Source: Zygnema cylindricum
Lineage: Eukaryota > Streptophyta > Zygnematophyceae > Zygnematales > Zygnemataceae
Reading direction: 5' to 3'
Assembly (NCBI GenBank): GCA_037447655.1
Contig: JBBHKE010001354.1
Coordinates: 62,001-126,000 of the forward strand
DNA length: 64,000 nucleotides
The position numbers and the translations under genes are program-made. The notes beneath the pieces are model-generated. The model did not search any database and was not told the origin of the DNA. It was given only the letters and a program-made list of their open reading frames with translations. This document shows positions 12,052 to 24,089 of this stretch, piece by piece (within the stretch, counting starts at the first letter, position 1; each line of letters opens with the position of its first letter).

Positions 12052-12469
12052 AAAATCTAAGTGTTTGGACCAGAATTGTCCACTAACAATATCTATACCC
12101 TAAAAATCCGGGTGATTCTTATCACGTCTACATTCATTGGCGGCCCTACACACTAATTAACTTAAAGATATTAATTCGTGTAGATACTACAAAAAATCCA
12201 CACTAAATTTGGTCAATATTGAACAGTTGGTATTCCAAAAATATTCTAAGTCCTATACTCAAATTTCTAAGACATACTAACGCTTACTTTTTAATAATTC
12301 ATATAGTTACTTATTTAGGACGTACTACGTACAAAACTTCAGATATATAAATTTGAAATTTCACACTAATTTAGTCAAAGTATGATATGGAAAAATAAAT
12401 TGCACTATTCAGGAAGGCATGAATACCTAACAATCTGCAATCTGCAAACAAATTGGTAAATTTTTTTAT

Positions 12470-12690
12470 TATTTTTCTGAAGGTTTATTTTGTTAAGTGT
12501 TTGAAATGTGATTTTCTACTTTTTTTTGTATAAATTATTTTATGAAGTGTACAAAATGTGAATTTTATTATTATTTTTATTAATTGTTTTTGGAAGTGTA
12601 CAAAATGAAATTTTATTATTATTATTTTTATTAATTATTTTATGAAGTGTACAAATTGTGAATTCTTATTATTATTTCTATTAATCGGAG
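12470..12690. repeat. AT-rich tandem repeat, about 60-bp unit, 3-4 copies
   Basis: Repeats of (ATTATTTT)-ATTAAT-TATTTTATGAAGTGTACAAA-ATGTGAATTTT with small changes, located in the spacer between the two WRKY units. Confidence 0.7.
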
Positions 12691-13015
12691 TAGCAGTAGC
12701 TAGTACTAGCTGCTGCAGTAACACTGCCAACAGCTAGTACTACTGGCAGCAGTTGCAACTAAGTTGCAACTAGTCCCAGTTGTAGTAGCACTAGTACTGG
12801 CAACAGCAGTAGGTAGTAATAGCAGCTGTAGTAGCACTAGTTCTTGCAGCAGCTGCACCTAGTACTGGTAGCTACAATAGTAGTAGTACTGACATAAGCT
12901 AGTACTAGTAACTGCAACTAGTATTAGGTGCAGTCATAGCTTTAGCTAGTACTACCAGAGCTGCAGTAGCACTAGTACTGGCAGCAACAATAGTATTAGC
13001 AGCAGTAGCAACTAT
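12688..13015. repeat. AGT/AGC/GCA-type degenerate microsatellite
   Basis: Long run of trinucleotide-like AGTAGCAGT, CTAGTACTGGCAGCAGC and related words with CTAGTACTAG palindromes. No gene. Confidence 0.75.
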
Positions 13016-13034
13016 CAAGATTTTTTTTTTTTAA

Positions 13035-13220
13035 GAAGCCTCGATATATCGAGGATACGATATATCAACGATATATCGCGATATTTTGATTTTCGATATA
13101 TCGAAGCGATATATCGATTATCGGGTACCTGAAATTCGATATATATCGAACATCGACAAATGGTCCTCGATACCCAATACTGCAAATTAGTGACTTTGAC
13201 ACTAATAACAATTCGCGGTG
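13035..13220. repeat. CGATATATCG palindrome cluster ending in a MITE-like terminus
   Basis: At least six copies of CGATATATCG or close variants (13040-13150), then TCGATACCCAATAC, then a terminus CACTAATAACAATTCGCGGTG followed by TA at 13221. The end matches the MITE termini of this window; a matching left end was not found. Confidence 0.5.
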
Positions 13221-13890
13221 TACAGTATAGCGTTCCAGGACTCCTAAGCATAGTTTAAAAGTAGGCGTTTTTAAGGTAGGCTTTTTGTAGACGCACAAAA
13301 CTTGGCACAAAACTCGCGTAGAGTAGGCATACTGTATGGGTGTGCGTTTGTGCACAGTTTTGTATGAACGTACGAATTTGACGTATGATCATAGTACAGC
13401 GCACGCCGCTGGACGAAATTTTAGCGAACTGACATAGCGTAGGATGAGTTGTGTTATGGGTTTTTCATTTGATATTCTTACATCGCTACTTTGATCAGCG
13501 GCAGTCCGATCGTTCAAATATGACGGTTTAAATAAAAAATACCTCAAAACTCACAGATTTTATTTTTTTTGTCCGAATGTTTTTCAAAATTTAGACATGA
13601 CATTTAATTCTCTATCGATCAATGTGCAACTCAACCTTGTTACTATTTTTTTTCATTTTGTGACCAATACAATATGGGTCTTAAGGTCATATTGTATGTT
13701 TTACATACAATAGGCATATTGTATGGGCATACTATCACCAAATTTTGAACTATGCTCTTAAGGAATTAATGAACCATTCGGTTCGGCAGAATCTAACGGT
13801 TTGGTTCGATTTGCAAATCTCAATGCCGGTTTCAGACGAAACCGTTGGTCTACAAATTTGAGCCGAACCGAACCCAGCCGAGTGTTAACT
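13221..13890. other. Intergenic spacer without a gene
   Basis: AT-rich with a repeated ATTGTATG word (13660-13740) and a GAACCG/CGGTT-rich patch around 13780-13875. No coding or RNA feature recognised. Confidence 0.5.
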
Positions 13891-14966
13891 GTACTCCCCG
13901 AAACAGTTCTCCGTAGGGTAGCTCCCCTTTGTTCATACGTTACAGTAAAAAACTAAAAATGCTATCTTGCCGGTACAACGAACAGGTATCTCCATGCATT
14001 GATTCTACTGTAGGTGCGGCATTTGTAATTTGTACCTGTTCGTTGTCACGGTTACACACTTCCAGTGTTATTGCCTTATTGGCAAACACCGTACTGAGAC
14101 GTGACAAGCATTCGACGGTGTGGTCGTGGCACCTGGCACGAAATTCTGGGATTCAGAATATCACAATTTATAAGGGACGAAATGATACACACATGATGTA
14201 CATACACATGACATTTAGTCATTTAGTCGTCGAAGGACATGTATGTCCATGACAGGCACAGGGCATACTGGCATACACATGTTTGATGTGCCGCAGCATG
14301 AAACCATACGCAACCATAATCGTCTGTTCCTACATACCAGGACGGTCTTCAACGCTGCCGAAACGGCTTCCTGGTCGGCCTTTGGAGGCTCTTATTGCTG
14401 CGCTGGAGGAATGCTCGAGTATGCCAACTTTTTCTTCTATTCATTCAACTGTGTATGTCTTATCTCCTTGTTTTCTTAAGAAAGTTGAAGCATGTTTACA
14501 TAATTGTCAAGAGCATGTCGTGCTGAAAACGAAGGGCCAATGCTGATCTGTGTGTTCGAATTTGACTGTGCAGAGCTTTGGAGAATTTAACTATTTTGGA
14601 TGATAAGCGTGACACATGTGATTATTTTGTTCCATGCGATGCCATTGTTAGGTCATCCTCACCTTTCTTAAACCCTCATTCCCCGTGGAGAACATATTTT
14701 TCTTCAAATCAGCGTAATCAACAACCAAGGGGAGGCTCAATTCGTCTAGACAACTTGATTATCAAGAACCTTGATTCGATCTGAACTTTATTTTCTGTAA
14801 CCATTCCGTCGCAGTCGCAATCGAGACTGTAATATTTCCCTTTGAAATAGCTTGTAGTAGGAGTGCAGCTGGAAGGCCTACATGTAATAGCCATTTAACA
14901 GCCTTTTAAAGCCTTCTAAAAGCCATTAAAACCTTTTTACTTCCAGCAGTCAGTTGTACTCCTCCA

Positions 14967-17900
14967 ATGGCGGAGCCGGCTGTTAATGGAACTCTGTTGC
15001 CAAGAGAAGAGGAGGAAGTTTCAAGTGCAGCACCTGGACAAGCTCGTATGGCAAGGGGAGGAACCGTACATCCTCGACCACAAAAAAGGTTAGACTTACT
15101 CACTTTGTTATTCTTTTCATATTCGCTGACTAATGCTTCCATATTGACTGTACCTACAAGTCTCATTTGTTGTTGCTCCTGATGCTGCGTGGTCTTGGTC
15201 AGTTCTGAATGTGTCACGAGTATTTATTTTGTATCTGATCTCAATCATTATAGCAAACGTTTCTAGCTGTCCGTGGGCAATGGGATCAGAATATCTTGTG
15301 GAAAACTTGTTTATGTTTTTTTACTGTGTTGTTCAGAAGGAGATTCTGTGATCCTGGACTGTTGCAGGAGAGTTTATGGCAATTGACATAGTTGACTCTC
15401 CCTAGGCAGGTTAAGCGTAGGTCATTACAGCAAACAATGTTTGCACCACAGCATGGGAGGTTAGTTTGTGATTAAACCCTTTTGCTGATAGCCGGCACTC
15501 AATTAATCTAGTGTGTAGGGCATAGTAAATGGTTGGTACCCTGCGCTACCATCAATTCGTATGATTTCCTTCAATTTTACCTCGATAGAATGTTTTGTCG
15601 CTACCAGTATCAATCACTCCTGAGTTTTTTTTTTTTCTTCCCTTTATATATTTTTTCTTCTTTCTTTCTTGCTTGCTTGCTTTATTTATTTATTTTTTTC
15701 TACGGAAAGCAGTGTATGAGAAGCCCTGAAGCAGCACAGTTTTGAGATTTTTTCCTTGCTGTTCTGGTTTGTCTTTTTATAGGTGGGAATTTTGGTAGAG
15801 GTTGCAATGTAAAGCTTAGTGGAGCCTAGTTCTAACTTGTCATTGCTATGCAGAGTCACTGTGGTGGCGAATATGAGGAATCATTACTTAAGGTGTTTTG
15901 CAGATACTGTGTATCAATTTTTTTCATCTTTTGGATATGTTGCATTGCAGGCATGAAGGTGGTATTATTCACAAGCAGATGTTGCATTTTGCGTTTAGAA
16001 CCTAAGCATGATATATATCAGATATGCAGCAGCTCACAATTCATTAAAACAAGCATTAGTTTGTGCCGGTTTGTATCGATTTTCTCACTGTAGCTATTTG
16101 TAGTGTTCATGTGCCATTTAGTATTTTCACTCAGCTCTGGAAACAGATACTAGGATGCATGGTGATTGATGGTTACTGGTCTGAGAGCATTATGTGCATT
16201 GATCTTTTACCTGGACGGTTGCTATGTTACTGTGGTCTGTGCATATTTTTGCCGACTAAACGATTAAAATCTGATTTTAGAGTGGCCTGCTGTGGGTTGG
16301 CATGAGGTGGATTGCTGATTGACATTTCTGGTTGAGGTATGAAATCCTAAGGATTTATTTGTGTTTATGTTCAAGCTCTACAAGCAGGTAGAGGGCTTAG
16401 CATATGTGACCCCAAGGTTAGCTACTTGTATGGACAACGAGTGAAGTTTCTTGATCTTGAATAATATGGGAATGAAGGGAAAGACGCTGATGCAGAATGT
16501 AGAAAAAGTTGTTTCTATCCAATGTCTTAACTTTTTCCGTGGAGGTGATGTCTGCAGACAGAAACAGGGAAGATTCAAAGAGGAGGCAGTCCAGCCAGAT
16601 GATGGCTTTCAATGGCACAAATACGGCCAGAAGGCCATTGTTGGATCAACTTTCACACGGTGAGTTTTGTTTTGTCTGAGGTCAGTGATATACGCTACCA
16701 GTTAACAGATTGTATGCTATGCAAATGTGCAAGCTGTAAAGACAGCAAATACTGTGCTACTGTCTGTAAAGACAATAGGGACTATTGTGCCGAGAACAGT
16801 TCATGATGGAGTCTTTTTGTTCATCTTTAAGATTTTTTAACAGTGAACGATCTTTTTGGCGCTCAGGTTCTAACAGTTGTGTTTGACAGAATATCTTCTT
16901 TACTTTTGGTGTGTCTGGTATGCATCTCCCCCAGTCCATGTTTGCCTTTTAATAATATGTATGTTTTGCTTCATTGCTTGCTTATTTATGCAATGTCTAT
17001 CAATACCAATGGATTAATCCTACCAATTGAAGGGTTCCTGGAAGGCATTCTTGTCATGTCTTTCCGCCCATGGTTCTTCTTAAGCATTAAACCTCTCCGC
17101 CCTTCTATTTCTTATGCTTCGCAGAGCCTATTTTCGCTGTGCCCAGCGCCAGTCTGGATGTCCTGCAAAACGACTAGTTGATAGAGATCGAAACGACACA
17201 AGTACCTTTCGAGTAACATATGAAGGGGAGCACAACCACAGCCCACCCACTCAGCCTGTACGACGAGTAGTCATGTATAGCACCTCACCAGCCCCTGTAC
17301 ACCTCCCAATATCAGCTGCCTCATCTTCGAGTGAAAGTGCAGTAGAGCCAGAAGCACCAGAGGCTCGTCCAACTCTAGATAATGGACCACCTGTCACGTT
17401 TAGGGCCCTTCTCGGTCCAGATCCACAAACTTCAGGACCAATGGCTCGGTCGATAACCAGCCCGATGGCCGGACCAATGGCTGGCCCAATGCCTGGATCA
17501 ATGCTGGGATCCATGGCCGGATCGATGGGAGGATCAATGGGAGGATCAATGGGAGGAGCTATGGGAGGATCGATGGGTGGACCTATGGGTGGACCTATGG
17601 CTGGGCCAATGGGTGTGCCAATGGGTGGGCCAATGGGAGGGCCAATGCCTGGCCCGTTCCCTTTAGGAACTGGCGCAGGTTTAAGTCCTGGATCTCTGTC
17701 AGGTCCAGGGTATCCTCCTACTGATTTTAGTCAAGACATGTATCGACGTATTCTTCTCTCAGCTGTTGGGGGAGCCTATTCTTGGCAGGCTCAGCAATTA
17801 GCCCACATGCCTCTACCTCCTCCGACTCCAAATGTGACGCAAAGGGTTCAGGAATTCGCACACAACTCTGGAATGACACCAGAGGCAGGTCACGTCTCTA

Positions 17901-18418
17901 CAGTCGCAGGATCGGCCGTCCATGGATGGGTTCAAGGATGGGGACAGGGATTAGAGCACATTCCGTATCCGCAAAGTCCACAACCGGGTCAAGCCCTTCA
18001 TGTGGAGGCAATTTCGAGATTGGGAAGGGAAACGGTGCCCTCGGGACCTCCTCCTCCTGCGAACTTTTGGAGTGGGTCAAGCCCAAGAGTTGTAGCTCAG
18101 GGCTTGAGTTTCTCAGGACCAGGGTTTTGGCAGAACTCGGGTCCTCTACAGGGTGGCTCTATGGATGTACAAGTTGCAGAAAATGGAGGTTATGTGATAG
18201 AGCAATGTAGGCCATCGGGACGACAGGCTCCAATACTTTTAGGGCCTTCCCAGAGTTTCGGGCAAGGGATTGAACAGAAACCCGGGACTTTAAATAGTTT
18301 TCCGGAGGATCATAAACCAGGCACTTCGTATGGATTACGGGAACCACAATCGTCTCCGCCGGCCATGAATCTCGATGTGGCGGAAGGAGTTGGAGAGAGT
18401 CCACACTTGGGAAGTTGA
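14967..18418 (+). CDS. WRKY transcription factor, copy 2 (three coding exons)
   Basis: Predicted exons 14967-15088, 16558-16659 and 17125-18418 have exactly the lengths of copy 1 (122, 102 and 1294 nt) and the same phase-2 GT-AG junctions, giving 505 residues. The N-terminal exon differs from copy 1 only at synonymous sites. The WRKY domain is identical in protein: WHKYGQK and C-X6-C-X23-H-X-H. Differences are few: R-to-S and G-to-S near the start of the repeat tract, tetrapeptide repeat rearrangement, and one I-to-V (GHVSTV for GHISTV). No frameshift or premature stop is seen, so both copies could be active. Its upstream region (13891-14966) is more diverged from copy 1 than the coding part, so expression may differ. 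The family binds W-box DNA and acts in stress or developmental signalling; which pathway applies here cannot be told. Confidence 0.85.
17435..17653 (+). repeat. 12-bp coding minisatellite in WRKY copy 2
   Basis: Same tract as 8016-8234, with one tetrapeptide lost early and one GGPM-type unit gained before GPMPGPF; net length unchanged. Confidence 0.9.
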
Positions 18419-21400
18419 ATTCTCGTTTTACGGATAAGAGCGTTTTTGCAATGGCGAGCTGTTAAATTTTTTACGTCAAAGACAAAGATTTTTATGACAG
18501 AGATTTCTTTCTCTCCCGCGACAAACCGAAATGGGTGCGACAAATTTTCGAAATGTGCAGTCACTATTTTCAGTTCGCCACTGGCGAATGATATTTGGGG
18601 AATATGTTCTTTTTTTTTTAGTGAAGATTGTGTCTAATGAGGACATCTTCTGTTTCTGGGTATTTAGTTTTAGTTTATCCTGGTGCACTATTTTGTGTAA
18701 GGTGGCTGGACTTTTTGTCTGGCATTTTATATTAGAGTGGTAGATGTTGGAGAAGGGACTTTGGTGATAAGTTTAGTCAAAACTGATCGTTTTTCTTTAT
18801 TTCAAATTATGGAATCGTCAAATACAAATAAAATACACGTTAGTCAAAACGTATGAATCAGGGAAGTCGGTGATTTTTGAACTTTTACGGATGATAGTGA
18901 TGAGGGCCATGAAATTCTGGCTTTGTTGCTTCGAATAGAGGCTACTGGTGTCCATAAACTGTAAGAACATTCAGTTTTTTCAATCGGATTTAGAGTGTAG
19001 TTTTAGCGTTTGCCTAGTGGCAGAAACAGGAAGTAACCAATCATTTGTGCCTAATGTTATGATACATAATGCGAAATTATGCATTTTTGTAACTGATAAT
19101 GGAATGTACTTCATGTACTTCATCATGGAGTTCTCGTTTGATTCCGTGTTGGTGATATGGTGGTCATTATCAATCTAAAACTGGTAGAAATAACTTGTGG
19201 AGACACGAACTCGTGGGCTACAGCAGTAGAAGTTCGGTTTTTTGTGTCGTACATTGTTATATTAACGAAGTCTAATATCCCTTCATTCCAAAGTGTCTAA
19301 GTTGCCTTGCTTCAAAATGTGTATGGATTTTTTTTTATGCAAAAGGTGGTTGAATACGGAGTCCTCCAAGCAAATATGCGACCAATTTATGACATGTTGA
19401 AAGTGATAGTTTATCGATGTTAATGTGATATTGAACCAGAACGACCTGAAGCAAGAAAGGAAGCGCATCAACATTTTGTTATCACTTACGGATCTCTGAT
19501 GTAATTATTGGCAATGTGTATAATTTTTTCTCCGGAACTGCCCTCCAACAGATGGCACCATGATTAGTTTGGGTTCAGTACAAATATTGACTTAAGATTA
19601 GAACGGTTCCTCGCTCCAAAAAACAAAAAGGACTTACCTGGACAATTGTAATCAAATTATTTATATAGCTAAGAAAAAAACGTGAGCTCTATTAAGAAAG
19701 TGTGCAAACCATCTGAATTCGTGAAGAAAAAAGAAACACGAAAGACGGCAGTCCGTGTCCTTGCCATCACCCCATGGACGGCACAAATCTTGCACACGAT
19801 TTAAAGCCACAAGCAAACAAAAAAAGCCATGTCCCCTCCCTTTGGTATGAGCGTCGACCACAAGTACGGAGGAATTCATTTAAAAACACCCAAGCAACCA
19901 AATATGTCGATTGCTCTCTGATTAAACATTGACCATAATGTCCTAGAGAGCCTAGACGCTTGACTTTTCCTCGGACCACCACACCGGGCCACCTAATCCA
20001 CGACTACAGTAAAGGTTAAATTCCTGAAATAAGTCCGTCCTTAAATGTGTCAAAAAATACAACGGGCACCGTCAAACATGACACCTTCAATCCCCGTGTG
20101 AAATAATAATATGTGTAACACCACGTTGAAAAGAATGCGGTGCATCCCAAGCTATAACCACGACATTGTCCCAAACATTGTGATGTGCCTCAATCATCTC
20201 GGCCCCATGTGAGAAGTGGGGAAATGGATACCTTTCAGTAGAAGGTACCGGGTAGAAACAAGAGCTCTCGTTCAAGCCCCGTAAGCAAACTTATACAAGA
20301 GAGAAAATGTGTGGGATAAGCGTTTACTAGATTTGCCTTTCGAAAACTTAGATCAAGTGGTCGTGACAACCTTATCGAATCCAAATCATAGACTCGTGAG
20401 AAAAAGGGCATCACCACCAAGGAGTGGGAGGGAGGTTGTATGGTGCTCAAATGAGACCAATGGTTAGGGAGATCACCGTTCGAGGCACGTGGGGTAATGC
20501 GGGTGAAGATATGTATGTCACCAACTAAGCAAAGAGTGAAGAGTGAAGGGGGGTGAGACATTAACTCTCTAATTGTACTACTTGTGCTGCACGTACCATA
20601 CATCACTTGAGGTAAAAGGGAGATACCCGAACTCGTGCTCACGAAAATTGTGGAGAATGTCAAAGTGGCAACCATGGAATGCTAAAAGAGATGAACAAAA
20701 AAAAAGTTATAGGAGGCGAGGTTCGCGTGACGTACAAAGGATAGTTCATAAAACTCCTCATCAATAAAGAAAGGATCAATTAAGGCTCATGGAGCTTGTG
20801 GAGGAATTCCATGTGAGTTTGGCCATCTTAAAGAGTTGAGTAAAATAACGGGTAAAAAAAAACACAATTCATGGACATCCAAATACATATTGTGCCTTTA
20901 GATGGACCTAAAAACAATACTCTGGATGCTTGACTTAATGGTTAAGGTCCCCGAGCCACTTTTAATAAGTAGTTATATGGCGAAACAACCCAATATGAGA
21001 CAGAAGAACCTGAGTCGCAATGCCACCTATGAGTGTGTAAGGGAAAGGAAGGAAGATAAAGTTTTAATTGTAGCTTGAAATGCACGGAAAAGAGCTAGCG
21101 CCTCCTATACGGTCTCCTTCACGAGGTGCCAATAGGAGAGGAGAACGAAGCAAGACCACCTTCGCATGAGAACGAGGGTAATAGTTAAAAAACAGAGGCC
21201 CGTCTAAATAGGAAAACTTTGGAAATATCGAAGTAGTATCAACAACTCTCGTTTCGGATTAGTTCAGATGGACACGTGTGGCCAATCACGCAATTGGTGA
21301 TGTTTGCTCATTTTTTGTTGAGGTTTAAAAAAGAGACCACACCTCCACGACATCGATGGAGGAGTGAGAGGTGTCCTAAGATAATTTATTTCTTAATGAG

Positions 21401-21470
21401 AAAATTAGAGGACGCACATCTGAATGGGCAAGTTTGGGTCACAGGGAAACAATATCAATTTTGTTCATTT
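18419..21470. other. 3' flank and non-coding remainder of repeat unit 2
   Basis: Counterpart of 9000-12051. Near-identity extends about 1 kb beyond the stop codon, then substitutions become more frequent (for example 19460-19770 and 20560-20650). No gene recognised. Confidence 0.5.
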
Positions 21471-21748
21471 AGGATTAATGGATATGGACGCATGTCTTCA
21501 ATGTACACAATCGATGTCGTTTCTTCTCTTTTTTGTTTTGTGGCCTCTCTACACGGTCGAAGCACCTTAAGATCAGCGCAAACGTAGCAATGAGCTTGAC
21601 AAGCAATTGATTCTCTTGCGCATCGCAATCATACCTACCAAACTTGTAACATTCTCAATAATAACTTTATGTTTTTATGCATGCCAAATAAATGCGCGAC
21701 TTCAACTGTAGTAACAATAGGCATTGTAGCGATACACGGTGTACTGTA

Positions 21749-22070
21749 CACCGCGAATCGTAATTAGAGTAAATACCTCTAATTCGATCGCTCAAAATTT
21801 AAATGATTCCAATTTTTCATTATTCTATTTAAGGTAAAGTTTGATTAACGTTTTTAATTATAATATAGGTTCGATTTAAATAGTGTGGAGTACGGACGAC
21901 CTCCGTGCAGTATTGTACTTTATTAAGTAAAGAAGTACAAATAATGATTTAATACAGGCCGTTATCATGTAACTGCGTCTTAACAAACCACGTAGTGCAA
22001 ACGTCATAGTGACGATAAACTGTACGTTTTATTAAAAAAAAAATCATTACTTTAATTACGATTCGCGGTG
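21749..22070. mobile_element. MITE B (TA target, CACCGCGAATCG ends)
   Basis: Starts CACCGCGAATCGTAATTAG, ends CTTTAATTACGATTCGCGGTG, flanked by TA at 21747-21748 and 22071-22072. 322 bp, non-coding. The interior (AAGTAAAGAAGTACAAATAATGATTTAAT) is shared in inverted orientation with the MITE at 39061-39679, so these two form one subfamily. Confidence 0.8.
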
Positions 22071-22794
22071 TAGTGTTCCAAGTCCACACTAAATATTACA
22101 CTAGCTTCCATAAATACTGCATCTTAGGGTACGTCCCCATGTGTTAAAGTATCTACTTTTCTTTTTCTTTTTGCCCTAAAATTCAGGGAACTTTGACAAA
22201 AACTTAAGCTGTATGATAAAATCATGTTTACCAAAGTACAGTGAACGTCAATTCATACTTTGGATGTACGGCGTGTTTATCGTCATATGAACGCATTTTG
22301 GCGTTTTTCCCTTTTCGACCCCCGGGCAAGAGAATCCAGCCCAGAAAAAAACTTCATCCAAAATCACCTCGAGGGGGTGATTTTAGTTAAAGTACCGCCC
22401 AAACAGCGAATGAAAAACGACCCACGCACGCGCCACAAGAGTGGGAAAATTTTAGGACGAGGGAGAGTCCTCGCTATTTTTCCCCGTGCCCGTCAAGCGC
22501 ATGAACGGAAAAGAATTTGCAGGGGTCTGGGACCCACTTTCATTCATGGGGTCCTTTGCAAAATTTTGCGCCGTCGTCGCCTCTCCCCTCTCTCTCACAC
22601 ACTATCGCTTGTATCTCACACTTTTTAGAACGAGACACGACAATATTGATATAAAATGAAAGATCTTTGAAAAATATTTGTTTTGACAATTTTTAGGTTT
22701 TTTTTTAATGGCAAGTCGAATGAGAAAAGTAGAAAAAAATAAATCGGGAAACCATGGCGTAAAGTTCTTGAATCAGTGACGTCGACGTTGTCAC
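22071..22794. other. Intergenic stretch; hairpin, no gene
   Basis: An open frame at 22260-22628 (122 codons) matches nothing known to me. A short hairpin, AAAATCACC-TCGAGG-GGGTGATTTT, lies at about 22360-22385. Confidence 0.4.
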
Positions 22795-23692
22795 TAAAAC
22801 TCCTCATCAATAAAGAAAGAACCAATTAAGGCTCATGGAGCTTGTGGAGGAATTCCATGTGAGTTTGGCCATCTTAAAGAGTTCAATTAAAAACGGGTAA
22901 AAAAAAATCACAATTCATGGACATCCAAATACATATTGTGCCTTTAGATGGACCTAAAAACAATACTCTGAAGCCACTTTTAATAAGTATATATATGGCG
23001 AAACAACCTAATATGAGACGGAAGAACCTGAGTCGCAATGCCAACTATGTGTGTGTAAGGGAAAGGAAGGAAGATGAAGTTTTAATGGTAGCCCGAAATG
23101 TACGGATAGTGCCTCCTATAGGGCCTCCTTCACGAGGTGCCAATAGGAGAGGAGAACGAAACAAGTCCACCTTCGCATGAGAACGAGGGTAATAGTTAAA
23201 AAATAGAGGCCCGTCTAAATATGAAAACTTTGAAAATATCGAAGTAGTATCAACAACTGTCATTTTGGATTAGTTCAGATGGACACATGTGGCCGATCAC
23301 GCAATTGGTGATGTTTGCTCAGTTTTTGCTGAGGTTTAAAAAAGAGACCACACCTCCACGACACTGATGGAGGAGTGAGAGGTGTCCTAAAATAATTATT
23401 TCTTAATGAGAAAATTAGAGGACGCGCGTTTGAATGGGCAATGTTGGGTCATGGGGAAAAAATATCAATTTTGTTCATTTAGGATTAATGGATATGGACG
23501 CATGTCTTCAATGTACATAAGCGATGTCTTTTCTTCTCTTTTTTGTTTGGTGGCCTTTCTACGCGGTCGAAGCACCTTAAGATCAGCGCAAACGTAGCAA
23601 TGAGCATGACAAGCAATTGATTCTCATGCGTATCGCAATCATACCAACCAAACTTGTAACATTCTCAAGAATAACTTTCTGTTTTTATGCAT
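22795..23692. repeat. Third, partial copy of the repeat-unit tail
   Basis: Begins ACTCCTCATCAATAAAG (as at about 20750) and ends at TGTTTTTATGCAT (as at about 21682). Contains the same block as both WRKY units with two or more internal deletions (for example after 22970). It carries no WRKY sequence. Confidence 0.85.
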
Positions 23693-24089
23693 AACTATAG
23701 GTCAACAATGTTGTGAACAATTTATAAAACGTGTGAAGCACGCAGAGTACCTAACAAAATCAATCTGTTTCCCAAATGTCCCACATAGATTAACCCAATT
23801 AACAAGTTACACGGGAGACCGTGTTTTTATTCAAAGCCCTCACCTTATGATGACTTTAGAGAATGTACAACTTAGTTTCCTATCTCCCTTACTGTATGTA
23901 CATTTACTCAATGATCAGCTACATGTATACAAATTATTTCCTACAAAAGTACACTGCCCATCGTTATTAGCCTGAAAGATTTGTTCGCGTTGATGCGAAA
24001 TTGTAATATATTGTACTAAGTGAAAGGAGACTCCGCAGATTGTAATCCAATCCCACTAATAATGTTGTCAACACTGATTTATGATTTTT
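23693..24089. other. Spacer without recognised features
   Basis: Plain AT-rich sequence; short open frame 23733-23975 is unsupported. Confidence 0.4.

Larger units (their letters stand above)
13891..21470. repeat. 7.6-kb direct repeat, unit 2 (contains WRKY gene 2)
   Basis: Second co-linear copy of 4476-12051. Beyond 21470 its sequence continues in common with the third partial copy up to about 21682 (TGTTTTTATGCAT), so unit 1 is the one truncated on the right. Confidence 0.9.

Noticed and set aside
22260-22628. 122-codon frame between MITE B and the third repeat copy
   Set aside because: Low-complexity basic sequence without domain, homologue in the window or splice support.
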